In this document: positions 35,451 through 48,100 of the stretch, piece after piece
Position numbering within the stretch: the stretch's first letter is position 1
Layout of the letters: each line of letters opens with the position of its first letter
Assembly: GCA_011033025.1 (NCBI GenBank)
Contig: WFMF01000454.1
Location: forward strand, 1 to 64,000
Reading direction: 5' to 3'
Origin: Beroe forskalii
Taxonomy: Eukaryota; Ctenophora; Nuda; Beroida; Beroidae
DNA: 64,000 nucleotides
The notes under the pieces: model-generated
The model's input: only the letters and a program-made list of their open reading frames with translations
The model's database searches: none
Told to the model about the DNA's origin: nothing
Program-made: the position numbers and the translations under genes

Positions 35451-38356
35451 CACGGCGATTTCTCAACGGGATATGGTATTTTAGACCCTAAGGAACAAAA
35501 CTGAACTTGTCGCCAATTTTTTATCTGACGGCCACGCCCATTTTCGGCCACGCCCATTTTTGCGATTGGAGCTCATGGTCGAAAAATCGTATCTCGGGCC
35601 AGGAAGGTCGTAGAGACTTTGTTTTTAGTGCAAAATGTGCGCAATGGCCATGTTTATATACGACTTGTTAATAAACATATGCCCTAAAACGCTCACAAAT
35701 TGAGTTATGGGCGAAAAAACTGATTTTGGGCCCTTGAGCCATCGCTGGAGCGATTTTGTAACTTGGTCCAGGAAGGTCGTAGAGACTTCATTTTGGGCGC
35801 AAAAGAATCGCAATGGCCATGTTTATATACGACTTGTCAATAAACATATGCCCTAAAATGCTCACAAACCGAGTTATCGGCCAAAAACTGGATTTTTGGT
35901 CACTCGCAAACCCTAATTTGGGCCAAACTGATATCTTGGGCCAGGAAGGTCGTGGAGACTTTGCTTTTAGTGCAAAATGTGCGCAATGGCCATGTTTATA
36001 TACAACTTGTTAATAACCATATGCCCTAAAACGCTCACAAACAGAGTTATGAGCCAAAAACTGAATTTTGGTCACATCGAAAACTTAATAATAATCGATC
36101 CAAGGCCACGGATATTGGAGAGTATGGAGAGATTTCATGTAGAATGCTCGTGAAGGTTGCATTCATATTTATCACTTGTTCATCAAAATACTATGTCCAA
36201 AATGCTAACTGCTCACAAACGATGTTTTGGGCCCCGGAGCCCAAATTCTAATCTGAAGGAGTTTGTGGCACTCCCTGAAAACCCTTTATTGATAAATCAG
36301 GACTGGAGGTCGTGCACTGCACAGTGTTCGATTTTAACTTAATCCTAGCAAAAGGTCCGCAAATGTTACAGTTAATAAATTAATATTATAGAAGTATAGA
36401 ATACGCCTTGTTGATGGATATATTTACTCACACACCGAGTTAAGAGAACCAGCAATCTTAAACTTCCTGGTGACCTAGGATCCCATACCCTCCTTGCCTT
36501 TTGCACTAGGTATTCACGTATTGTATATCTAGTGCACCCCACATTCACCCAGCCGTTTCAGCTACTGAGAGGCGGGCAGAACCCCCTGCAAGATGAGCTC
36601 TCGAATCCAGCCTTTCTTTCATAGTAATTGCCATAATAGTCACACTAATTTGGTTTGATACAGAATACGCTCTTCCCTTTTACAAGAGCTGACTAGTGAA
36701 ACTTTTGCGTGGACTGAGCCGAATATAGTCTTTCACCAACTTTTCCACGGCCTGAGGTAGCTGGCCCACTACATTGTACTTGTAGAAGCCAGTATTGAAT
36801 CACGCCAGTTCCACATGACCAAAACAATATTTGGACGGTGTTTGATCGTAGATAATGTCAAAGATCAGTTGAAGATCTTCTGACTCCTGAGTCCGCATGG
36901 CAGTGGTTACAAGGACAAAAGGTAGTTTGTTCCTGGCCCAGCTTGATCCTGGTCCAAAATTTCTTGAGATAGGTGCTTGATTGCCGCCTGGTACTATGCG
37001 ACATAGCTTAGAGTAAAACAGTAAACAGAGTAAAGCTCCTCCTGGTGTTCTTTATAAAATCCCAAGAGGCATGCTTGTAGCATTATCATAGAACTATATG
37101 ACGGAAGATCTGGTTTGAAGTTTTCTCTTTATTCCCTCAGCCCAAATTCATATTTCATGTATTATTATGATCTCTCCCGGCTCATGACTAAAAGCAAACA
37201 TGAATTTCATCCTAACTGTATCTCTTTGGTCTCAATGCTCATGATGATATCGGTATACCGGTTAAGTAAAGCAACCTCTCATAGAAGTCAACCAGTTCAT
37301 CGTGAAAAACTAATGGCAAACCACGGCAGCGGGAAGAGGTTTGGCTTAATAGTTGACAAAAAAATGTTCCCAAAAAGTGTACAGAGTTATGCAGACCAGA
37401 AACTGAAAACCAATATTCAGTTTCTGGCTCAAAACTCTGTAAGCTTTTTAGGCGTGTGTTTATAAAGTAGTCGTATATAAATGTGGCCATTGCAAACATT
37501 TTGCACTAAAACGGAGTCTCAGCGAAATTCCTAGACCAAGATATTGACTAAGCATGGGTGTCCACAAATTCAGTTTTCAGCCCATAACTCTGTTTTTGAG
37601 CGTTTTAGGGCATATTTTTATTGACAAGTCGTATATAAACATGACCATTGCGCACATTTTGCACTAATAACAAAGTCTCATGACCTTCCCGGCCTGAGAT
37701 ATCAGTTTGGCTCAAATTGGGGTTTGCGAGTGACCAAAATTCAGTTTTTGGCTCATAACTCTATTTGTGAGCATTTTAGGGCATATGGTTATTAACAAGT
37801 TGTATATAAACATGGCCATTGCGCACATTTTGCACTAAAAGCAAAGTCTCTACGACCTACCTGGCCCGAGATATCAGTTTGGCCCAAATTGGGGTTTGCA
37901 AGTGACCAAAAATCCAGTTTTTGGCCGATAACTCGGTTTGTGAGCATTTTAGGGCATATGTTTATTGACAAGTCGTATATAAACATGGCCATTGCGATTC
38001 TTTGCGCCCAAAATGAAGTCTCTACGACCTTCCTGGACCAAGTTACAAAAATCGCCCAGCGATGGCTTGCAAGGGGCCCAAAAATCAGTTTTTCGCCCAT
38101 AACTCAATTTGTAGAGCGTTTTAGGGCATATGTTTATTAACAAGTTGTATATAAACATGGCCATTGCGCACATTTGCACTAAAACAAAGTCTCTACGACC
38201 TTCCTGGCCCGGAGATACGATTTTTCGACCATGCGCTCCAATGGCAAAAATGGGCGTGGCCAAAAATGGGCGTGGCCGTCAGATGAAAAATTGGCGACAA
38301 GTTCAGTTTTGTTCCTTAGGGTCTAAAATACCATATCCCGTTGAGAAATCGCCGTG
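35451..38356. mobile_element. Fold-back element, 2.9 kb, arms made of tandem ~180-bp sub-repeats
   Basis: Starts CACGGCGATTTCTCAACGGG and ends with its exact complement. The arms (35451-36065 and about 37730-38356) match over more than 600 bp. Inside each arm a ~180-bp module recurs 3-4 times (CCAGGAAGGTCGTAGAGACT, AATGGCCATGTTTATATACG, CATATGCCCTAAAA). The middle (36066-37500) has no transposase that I can recognise. No target duplication is evident. Confidence 0.8.
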
Positions 38357-39600
38357 CTCAAGCAACGCCAACGGATTTCCAAGTCATCCCTGACTATATA
38401 TGCAAAAAAGGTACTGCATTATACGGAAAAATTCTGATCAGCCTGATCCAGTCCTTCTTTTAGTTTGATAACTATTCAATTTAAATTTAATTAATTTTAA
38501 AAATAAAAGTTCGATGTTTTGGCTATTTTGATTTAATCTTATTTTGAACTTAAATCAAAGCTCAAAATGTAAAGTTATAAAATTTTTGAGTAGTGTTACC
38601 CTGTTGTCTCGGCCTTTCGGGGCGTGGTGTCTTCCGCTGCGCGCCTGGGTTGGTGCTCTTTTCGGAGTGCGTTGCATTGCTGCGTCATAAGTGCCTGCAG
38701 GATGCCGCGCACCGCGGGAGGGAATCATCATCCGGGCGCGCGGCGTGGTGCCCTGCGCCTGGGAGGTCGGCACACCTGGGCCATGTTTAAAAATGGGTGA
38801 TTTATTGGGATAAGGAAAGGAATTGATTTGATTTGATTTTTATTATGTATTGAAAATGTTGATAAAAAATAAATTTTGTTTCCCTAAAATTTTGTTTCCC
38901 TAATAGCTTAACTTTAGATACAAACATCTGGTTGGTCCATTTGGTAATTGCTATCGCTATTGGTAATGCTATGGAAATTACTTGATTTATGCTGTCGAAA
39001 GTACGAGCAATCCGCCAATTTATAATACGCCGATTATAGTCCTTGGCTGGCGCCCTGGACCGTTGTTTATAAACAGGGAGAGTCGCTGAGGAGTGTTCAG
39101 TGGACTGCTACTTTGCACTGGTGTTATACCATCGGAATAGTGTAGTGAAAATCTGCCTCTCCCACGAGTGTGACAGTGTGGCAATCCAGTTAGGTCTACA
39201 TTTGTAATTTATGGAAGACGCACAAAGAACTGGAATGAAGTCTTCGCGCTATCGATAAAATTAGGTTCGCTCGTCGCGTTGATCGATCGGTCGCGCGCAG
39301 CGTGTCTTGAGTGTTGTGTTCGCGCTGTTGAAATGACCGCACGAGTCACGATGTAGGTATGTAGGTATTTTATGACTTCCAATGATACCAGATGGTTTGT
39401 AGGATAGTTCTAACTAGTTGTAGGATGTCCAACCTCACTGGGGCCAGTTTATTGGGTGGTATAGCAAAAAAATCAATGTCTCAAATTTGAAATTTATTTC
39501 ATGTGCATCCACTTTTGAATGCGAAAATATGCAAAGTGGATGCAGTGTCCGGGACACTTAATATCAATTTTTAGCCGTACAAGTGTAAAACATTGAAAAA
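38357..39600. other. Intergenic, with a GC-rich stretch ending in ATTTGATTTGATTT
   Basis: 38590-38795 is GC-rich and is followed by TGATTTGATTTGATTTTTAT, which looks like the 3' tail of a retrotransposed sequence. No coding similarity seen. Confidence 0.35.
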
Positions 39601-40309
39601 TGCCTCGGAGGATATTTATAAATTAATTGGAAGTGTTTCCAGATTGATTGAAGGAATTTGAAAATTTGACCTCTTTGGGCCATTTTGGTCATAACTGGGC
39701 CCAAAATGACCAAATTGGCCCGTGTTATACTGTTTTGAATTTATCAGGGCCCTTATCCATGCGTGAAGCAAAAAATAGTTACACCCCCACTCCTCCAACG
39801 ACTGAATGCTTACAACATGTTTTTTAAACAGATTTCCATGGTAACGAGGTAAACTTTGCAGAAGATGATTCCGCTAAGTGGATCCACATTTGGGACATTT
39901 TGCGCGGCGCGCAAAATCTCACTTTTCTGCGTGCGCCGTACAAATTGTCCTAAGTCCAACGAATTTCGGCGACTATCTTATTTTCAAAACCATATCTGAT
40001 ATCGTTAATCGTTTTGTTATGCAGTAGATGAATCTCCGAAATAGCCAACACTTGTAACAAAATGAGACAAAAATGAAATCGGTGTTTTGGGTCCATTTTC
40101 GGTGTTCTGTCTTCTGAATTCTGATGTTTTTAAATGATTAAATACGAAAGCAGGAGTTCATAAGACACTATCAGAGCCCTTCTGGAATTGGTGATGACAC
40201 AGTGATGATATGATGACATCTAAATGACATAAAAGAAGTTTCAAAACTTCCAAATTAAAAACCGTTTCGTTAGTCATAGCATGATTGTTAGTAAAAAAAT
40301 TCGACATGG

Positions 40310-41890
40310 CAAAATCGGCCCGGAATCGCCTCAAATCGATTTATAAGCATCCTGAGGGGGTATTCTACTAAGTTTTACGGCCAGAAAATGTCATTTAGTG
40401 TCCCAAAACGATGGATCCAAATCGAGATTTCGAAGTGGATCCATATGGGACAAATCTGGGCCATGTTTCAGCTCTAATCTGAAATTAAATGATTTCATAT
40501 GGTCTGTAGACTTGTCCCGGACCAAGTTCATGGCTTTTTAAGCCGAAATAGCCATTTTGGGACCCAATGTGGCCATTTAAGATTAAAAATGGCTTTAAAT
40601 TTCAAAATGACCGAATCCCAATGGAAGCACTCAAATCGTAAATCATCCTGAGAAGTATTCTACAGAATTTTACGTAGAAAATTTCATTCAATTCAGTGTC
40701 CCAAAACGATGGATCCAAATCGAGATTTCCGAAGTGGACATGGGACAAACCTGGAACATTTGTTTACGGCCATGTTTCGGCTGTAATCCCGGTCTGTTCG
40801 AATGATTCAGGGGGTTCCCAATAGTGTCTCCGGACCATGTTCTTGGCTTTTCAAGCCAAATAGGATTTCGAAGTGATCCATATTTTGAAGTGATCCCAAA
40901 AAGGGGACATTTGTCAAAAATGGCCGAAATCGATTTGGATCCATCGTTTTGGGGACACTAAATGACATTTCGGCCAAAACTTTTGTAGAATACCTCAGAT
41001 GATTATAAATCGATTTGAGGCGTTTTAACCGATTCGGCCATTTTGAAATTTGGGCCTTTTGGGCACTAAATGGCCATATTAGCCAAATGGCTATTTTGGG
41101 CTTAAAAGGCGAACATGGTCCAGAGTAACCTACACAGACCATCTGAAATCATTAAAAGTCAGATCCATAGCCGAAACATAATGTAAAAGAAATGTCCCAG
41201 ATTTCCCATATGGATCCACTTCGAAATCTCGATTTGGATCCATCGTTTTGGGACACTAAATGACATTTCCTGGCCGTAAAACTTTGTAGAATACCTCAGA
41301 TGATTATAAATCGATTTGAGGCGTTTCCGGACCGATTCGGCCATTTTTGAAATTTAAATTTTTGGGCCCCACATGGCCATATTAAATTAAAATAGCTATT
41401 TCGGCTTAAAAGCCACGAACATGGTCCGAGTAACCCTACATGGAGATGACTTCATTGAGCTCAGATTACAGCCGAAACATGGCCGTAAAACAAATGTCCT
41501 AGATTTTGTCCCATATGGATCCAATTTGAAATAGGCACAGGCCCTACGATTTGGATCCATCGTTTTGGGACACTAAATGACATTTCCTGGCCGTAAACTT
41601 TGTAGAATACCTCTCAGGATGATTATAAATCGATTTGAGGCGTTTCCGGACATAAATGATTCTGGTCGTAAAATTTTGAAATTTGGGGCCATTTGGGTCT
41701 CGATTTAAATGGCCATTATATTGGGGCCCAAATGGCTATTTCGGCTTAAAAAGCCATGAACATGGTCCAGAGTAACCCTACAGACCATCTGAAATCATTA
41801 AAAGTCAGATTACAGCCGAAACATGGCCGTAAAACAAATGTCCCAGATTTGTCCCAAATTTGTCCCATGGATCCAATTTGGATCCACTTC
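40310..41890. mobile_element. Fold-back element of ~300-bp modules in opposite orientations
   Basis: Two modules read forward (40310-40840) and about three read in reverse (40840-41890). Markers: CCCAAAACGATGGATCCAAA and its complement; CAAATCGATTTATAA and complement; GGCTTTTTAAGCCGAAATAG and complement. Divergence between modules is clear, with many small indels, so this is an older insertion. The outer ends are uncertain; related text may start near 39650. Confidence 0.65.
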
Positions 41891-42189
41891 CGCGGAATCA
41901 TGAACTCAAACTTTGCTTGTACAAAAAATGATTTTGCGTTTTTGTCCCATTTCACACAATAATGGCTATGAAGCGATTTGGGTGAGAAAATACACAATTC
42001 TCATTTGTTTAAGTACAACTTATCAATAACTTTATATTCGTTATTCACAGAAATAAAATTGCCAGGAAACCATTATGCACCAATGTCTTCTCTGATAAAT
42101 CTTTATGCAAATAAATAGATTCAAAGTCAATCCTTGAGCTTTGAGACGTATTAGCTTGTCAAGGTAAAAACACATACATTGGTGGCAAT

Positions 42190-45100
42190 CTAAGTCTGCA
42201 GTTGACTTCTTTGACTTGAGATCTGAATTTCTCCATGTGATTTGAGGCAAGTGGCAACATCCACCCGTGACACGTTCCTGGGATGCCAACTCCAGAGCAC
42301 TGAAATGTTACAATTAACTGTAAGATTGTGAAAATTGTTACTTACAAATTCGAAGAAATATTTTATATTTCAAGCACCGAAAACTAATGAACATGAGCCA
42401 GTGAAAAACTTGAAGTATGAAAAACTTTGAAGAAGATCAGGGGTTAATAAAGCTTGTCACCTTCATTTCCTAGTAGTGCATGCCAGGTGGGTTCCAGCAG
42501 AGCTCTTTGTTTTGGAGAGCTGCCACCTCTCCACGCGTGGCGGGGGAGGTGGTCAGTGAACATTGCTCCAAAAAAACCTTCATATCCTCGATCAGGCCAC
42601 GTTAGGGGCGTGGCAAATGGGTAAACGTGAGGAAGGGATGTTGGAACATTCCTGAGGCTGCATCATCAGAGGAGAGAGAATCAGTCATGCATCCTCACCT
42701 TGTGCTTGCTCCAAGAGAAAATGTAACAAAATCGTAAAGATATCTTCGTTAAGCCAATGGTGTTCTACTAATTTCTACTAATTTCAAAATGATATGTCGC
42801 GGCGAATAAAAATTGTGTGCCTTCTATCCCCAAAATAAAAAGAATCGATCATTCGGACAGGCTGAGAACGGTCCAACTTATCATAAAATGATGCGTTGGA
42901 CTACCCTCTTTTTTCAATTTTGGCCGTTGGTATTTTCAGTCAAGTGTATTTTCATTTGCCGTTATTATCAGTGCGTTTCTAGCAGGAAAGTTCCTATGCG
43001 AACTCGAGCCTTCATCAGAACTTACAGTAGCACCTCAAACATGATCTTGAGTTGTGAGAGGTGGGAATCACTGTGGTCATGAAGAAATGTCGTATCGAAA
43101 TGTGTCACAGTAATTGTCATCGTAAGAATTACCTTCGACAAAGAGGTCACAAAACTTTTCATCCAGACTAAACTCAGGCTCATCGTCAAGAAAAACTTCC
43201 AAAGAGGGAGTTGCGTACTGCTTTTTTCCCATGACAACTTCAATCTGGGATTTTGATTAAGATTAAGAATAGATGTAGGTTTGAAAAAAGAGCAATTCAT
43301 GGTGAAATTACACGCTAAATTGGAAGAGCCAATGTGAAAATTATCGGAGATGTGGGATAGGAGTTTCAATAATAATGCCTCCTTGATCTCTGATGATAGA
43401 TGATAGATTGTGGAGTTAATGAACTTCAAAAGGGGTGTCTATATAGTATATACTATATACAACGGGGAGCGTGCTTTAAATACACTTACTTGAGCCACTT
43501 TCCACCCGTCTGTTCCATCAAGCTTCACTTGGATGCATTCCAGGGCCCCGATGTCAATGTCATAAAACGTGAAGGTATCCCTCGCTCCATTCCTGGGATT
43601 TAGTAGGGGCAATAGACCTCTAGATCAACTTTTTAATACCCAGAGGAGACTGGTGATGTTCCACACAGTAAGAGACAACTTAGAACGAATTGATGTGTTT
43701 CATACTATATGTCATCAGAGTTCTCAAATTTGATTGAATAACGTAGTGTTGATTATCCTCTAGTGCCAAAAAGCTTCATTTCGAACAGTAATCTGTCTGA
43801 AACTTCTGACATTATTAAACTCACAGGAAGTCATTCTCTGGGGTGTCTAGGTTCCTCTCTCTAGTCGATCCTTCGGCTCCGTGTAGAGTTAATAGTACGC
43901 TGTGATCAGTCTCAGCGTTCTCATCAGTACTTGTTGTTGTAGTCACCTGGTACTCTATCGCTGTGTGTGAGGTGAGGTTTTTCTTTTGAAGATGGCACAG
44001 ACCCAACTTGAGATGCTGGATATTTCTTAATCGATCAAAAATTGCAAAAGTCTTCAGTTTTTTCTCCTCAGACTAATCTGAGAATCGTGAAAAAATTACA
44101 AAATTGCGGCAAGGATGCCAGCATCTCCAGCGCCCCCAAAAGAAAAGAAAAGGAAGGTTTGATGGGGGTGTTATCGCATGATTTCCTTGACGTGCGATGG
44201 AATAACCCGTATATTGGTGCTCATGATTTGTTCCTGTTTTTAGAATAACCCGTATATTGGTGCCCATGATTTGTACCTGTTTTTAGAATAACCCGTATAT
44301 TGGTGCTCATGATTTGTACCTGTTTTTAGAATAACCCGTATATTGGTGCCCATGATTTGTACCTGTTTTTAGAATAACCCGTATATTGGTGCTCATGATT
44401 TGTACCTGTTTTTAGAATAACCCGTATATTGGTGCTCATGATTTGTTCCTGTTTTTAGAATAACCCGTATATTGGTGCCCATGATTTGTACCTGTTTTTA
44501 GAATAACCCGTATATTGGTGCCCATGATTTGTACCTGTTTTTAGAATAATAGTAAGGGCTGTATGTGCCCCGAACTGTAACCCAGTGTGAAGTAAATAGT
44601 ATAGTAGGTCTGAGAACGTTTTTCGGTAGCTTATGGGTCATAGATTCACCAGAAAAAAACACTCCAACTTCTGAATTGGGGAAACCCCTTTTTTGGACCT
44701 CTTTTCTTCCTAAATGGGGCAAAAACTTTGATTGGCAATATCTCAGCCTCTGATTGAGATACGAAGCCAATCTTTGCACCAAACTATGCAGAATGAGCAC
44801 ATTATGATGGGCAGAGCATAGTTTTAAAGTCGTACCCCCTTTCGTTTTCGAGTTATAGACGAAAAACCCCTTTTTAGCTCTACGTGTATGATCAAAAATG
44901 CCCCTTTTTAATAAATGAAAACTGAAGGTGGTAGAGAACTCAACAAGTACACTAGGGTATGCAGAATGAGCACATTATGGGGGGTAGAGCATAGTTTCAA
45001 AGCCGTACCCCATTTCGTTTTCGAGTTATGGACGAAAAACCTCTTTTTATTCCTTCGTGTATGACCAAAAATGCCCCTTTGTAATAAATGAAAACTGAAA

Positions 45101-48100
45101 GTCGTAGAGAACTCAACAAGTACACTAGGGTATGCAGAATGAGCACATTATGGGGGGTAGAGCATAGTTTCAAAGCCGTACCCCCTTTCGTTTTCGAGTT
45201 ATGGACGAAAAACCCCTTTTTATTCCTTCGCATATGACCAAAATGCCCCTTTGTAATAAATGAAAACTGAAGGTCGTAGAGAACTCAACAAGTACACTAG
45301 GGTATGCAGAATGAGCACATTATGGGGGGAGGGGGGGTAGAGCATAGTTTCAAAGCCGTACTCCCTTTTGTTTTCGAGTTATGGACGAAAAACCCCTTTT
45401 TATTCGCGGTTAAGTATGTTTTGTAATAAGACTGTAATTGATATTTATATTTATTTATATTTATTTATTTCGCATATGACCAAAAATGCCCCTTTGTAAT
45501 AAATGAAAACTGAAGGTCGCAGAGAACTCAACAAGTACACTAGGGTATGCAGAATGAGCACATTATGGGGGGTAGAGCATAGTCTCAAAGCCGTACCCCC
45601 TTTCGTTTTCGAGTTATGGACGAAAAACCCCTTTTTATTCCTTCGCATATGACCTAAAATGCCCTTTTTATTAAATGAAAACTGAAGGTCGTAGAGAACT
45701 CATTAAGTACACTTGGGCATGCAGAATGGTTACATTATTGAGGGTAGAGCATGGTTTGAAAGTCGTACCTCCTTTCGTTTTCGATTTATGGACAACAACC
45801 TCCTTTTTAGCCACATGCATCAGATCATAATTACCCGTTTTTCATAAATACTTAAATAAAAACGGAAGGTCATTCATTACAAAAAATGTATACAATTACT
45901 TAGAACAGGAGGACGACCTTGGTAACGATTAGTCTTTCAGATGACACGTTCGTTAATTTCGTGAATGATATTCATCTCAATCTCAATATAGGTGCCTTTC
46001 TGAACCACCACTTCAACCCACTCCATTATAAGTATTTTGTGAACCATCATTTCACTTCATCCACCAATATAGGTACCTTTCTGAACCAAACTTACTCATG
46101 TACCTTTCTGAAACACCAAGTTTCAATCCATCATACTTAAGTCACCTTTCATAGTAAGATAGTATAAAGCACGGCTTGTCATTCCAATGGGGTTTATACC
46201 GGTATACCTTAGCTACTGCTTGCTACTTGAGGGAACCGGATACGAGGTTGAGGGAAACGAGGTCAGGGACGCGAGGTCGGCGGCGTAAAACCAGAGTGGA
46301 CGTAAGGACGACGAATCCCCACAGGGTGGATGCGAGGTCGGCGCCACAATCCTATTTTACTTCTACTCTTCAGTATCACGTTGCTCATACGGTATATCTC
46401 TGGGTTACAAGACACAGTACGAGGCTGTGACGAAAAACCCTACCACTGGCTCTAAGGAGCACTCCTTGGTCCACACCTGGGAATTATTTTCCATCTGTCG
46501 ACATTTTTTTCATGATTGACGGTAGTATTAATGATAACTTTTCCGAATTGCCCTGCAAGAGCAGGGCTTGCCTTGCAGAGCAGGATACCCTGCGAAAGAA
46601 GGGCAAATTGGCAGCTATGTTCGACACACAAGTCAACATCGTGAGTATGTCCCTAAGCATTGGAATTCCCTGGGCTTACCAAAAAATACTATTCCTTTCT
46701 ACACTTTATGTACCAGATTGGCTTCATCCCGTAAAACTGGTGGACCATGCTTGAAATTAGATCTACCAAAATCCTTAGTCCCAGAAAATGGATTGTTTTA
46801 TGAATTAACCTGTCAATCAGACATCTGCATAGATAAAATTGCTTCAGTTTACACCTCTTGCTTATTTAATGTATCCCAAACTTCCTGCCAAACGATTTTG
46901 TCCCATTGTTTTATGCCACAGTCTTCAGTCATGATGACTATGCTCTACCCCCTATAATGTGCTCATTCTGCATACCCTAGTGTACTTGTTGAGTTCTGTA
47001 CGACCTTCAGTTTTCATTTAATAAAAAGGGGCATTTTGGGTCATATGCGTAGGTATAAAAAGGGGTTTTCGTGCATAACTCGAAAACGAAAGGGGGTACG
47101 ACTTTGAAACTATGCTCTACCCCCCCCCCCCCCATAATGTGCTCATTCTGCATACCCTAGTGTACTTGTTGAGTTCTGTACGACCTTCAGTTTTCATTTA
47201 TTACAAAGGGGCATTTTTGGTCATATGCGAAGGAATAAAAAGGGGTTTTTCGTCCATAACTCGAAAATGAAAGGGGGTACGGCTTTGAAACTATGCTCTA
47301 CCCCCCATAATGTGCTCATTCTGCATACCCTAGTGTACTTGTTGAGTTCTCTACGACCTTTAGTTTTCATTTATTACAAAGGGGCATTTTTGGTCATACG
47401 CGAAGGAATAAAAAGGGGCTTTTCGTCCATAACTCGAAAACGAAATGGGGTATGGCTTTGAAACTATGCTCTACCCCCCATAATGTGCTCATTCTGCATG
47501 CCCTAGTGTACTTGTTGAGTTCTCTACGACCTTCAGTTTTCATTTATTAAAAAGGGGCATTTTTGATCATATGCTAATGCATAGGGCTAAAAAGGGGTTT
47601 TTCGTCTATAACTCGAAAATGAAAGGGGGTACGACTTTAAAACTATGCTCCGCCCCCCATAATGTGCTCATTCTGCATAGTTTGGTGCAAAGATTGGCTT
47701 CGTATCTCAATCAGAGGCTGAGATATTGCCAATCAAAGTTTTTGCCCCATTTAGGAAGAAAAGGGGTCCAAAAAAGGGGTTTCCCCAACTCAGAAGTTGG
47801 AGTGTTTTTTTCTGGTGAATCTATGACCCATAAGCTACCGAAAAACGTTCTCAGACCTACTATACTATTTACTTCACACTAGGTTACAGTCCATCCCTTA
47901 CTATAACCCGTATATTGGTGCCAATTATTTGTACCTATTTTTAGAATTTTCTGTATATTGTGTGTGCCCATGCGTCGATAGAAACTATCGAAAGATCGCG
48001 GAATTAGGTATTTAGTGTACAGTACCATGATACTTCTGCTGGCAGATTGGTTAAAGTTAAACCGTAGTGTTTTGGTGTGCATCTGTCGGTCGGTCGTTAT

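Noticed and set aside
44118-44165. Short start MPASPAPPKEKKRK on the plus strand, possible first exon
   Set aside because: Lies just upstream of PLAT exon 5 on the opposite strand's intron, no partner exon found, very short.
45890-46925. Transposase in the centre of the fold-back element
   Set aside because: Frames of up to 129 residues show no DDE or zinc-finger pattern that I can recognise.
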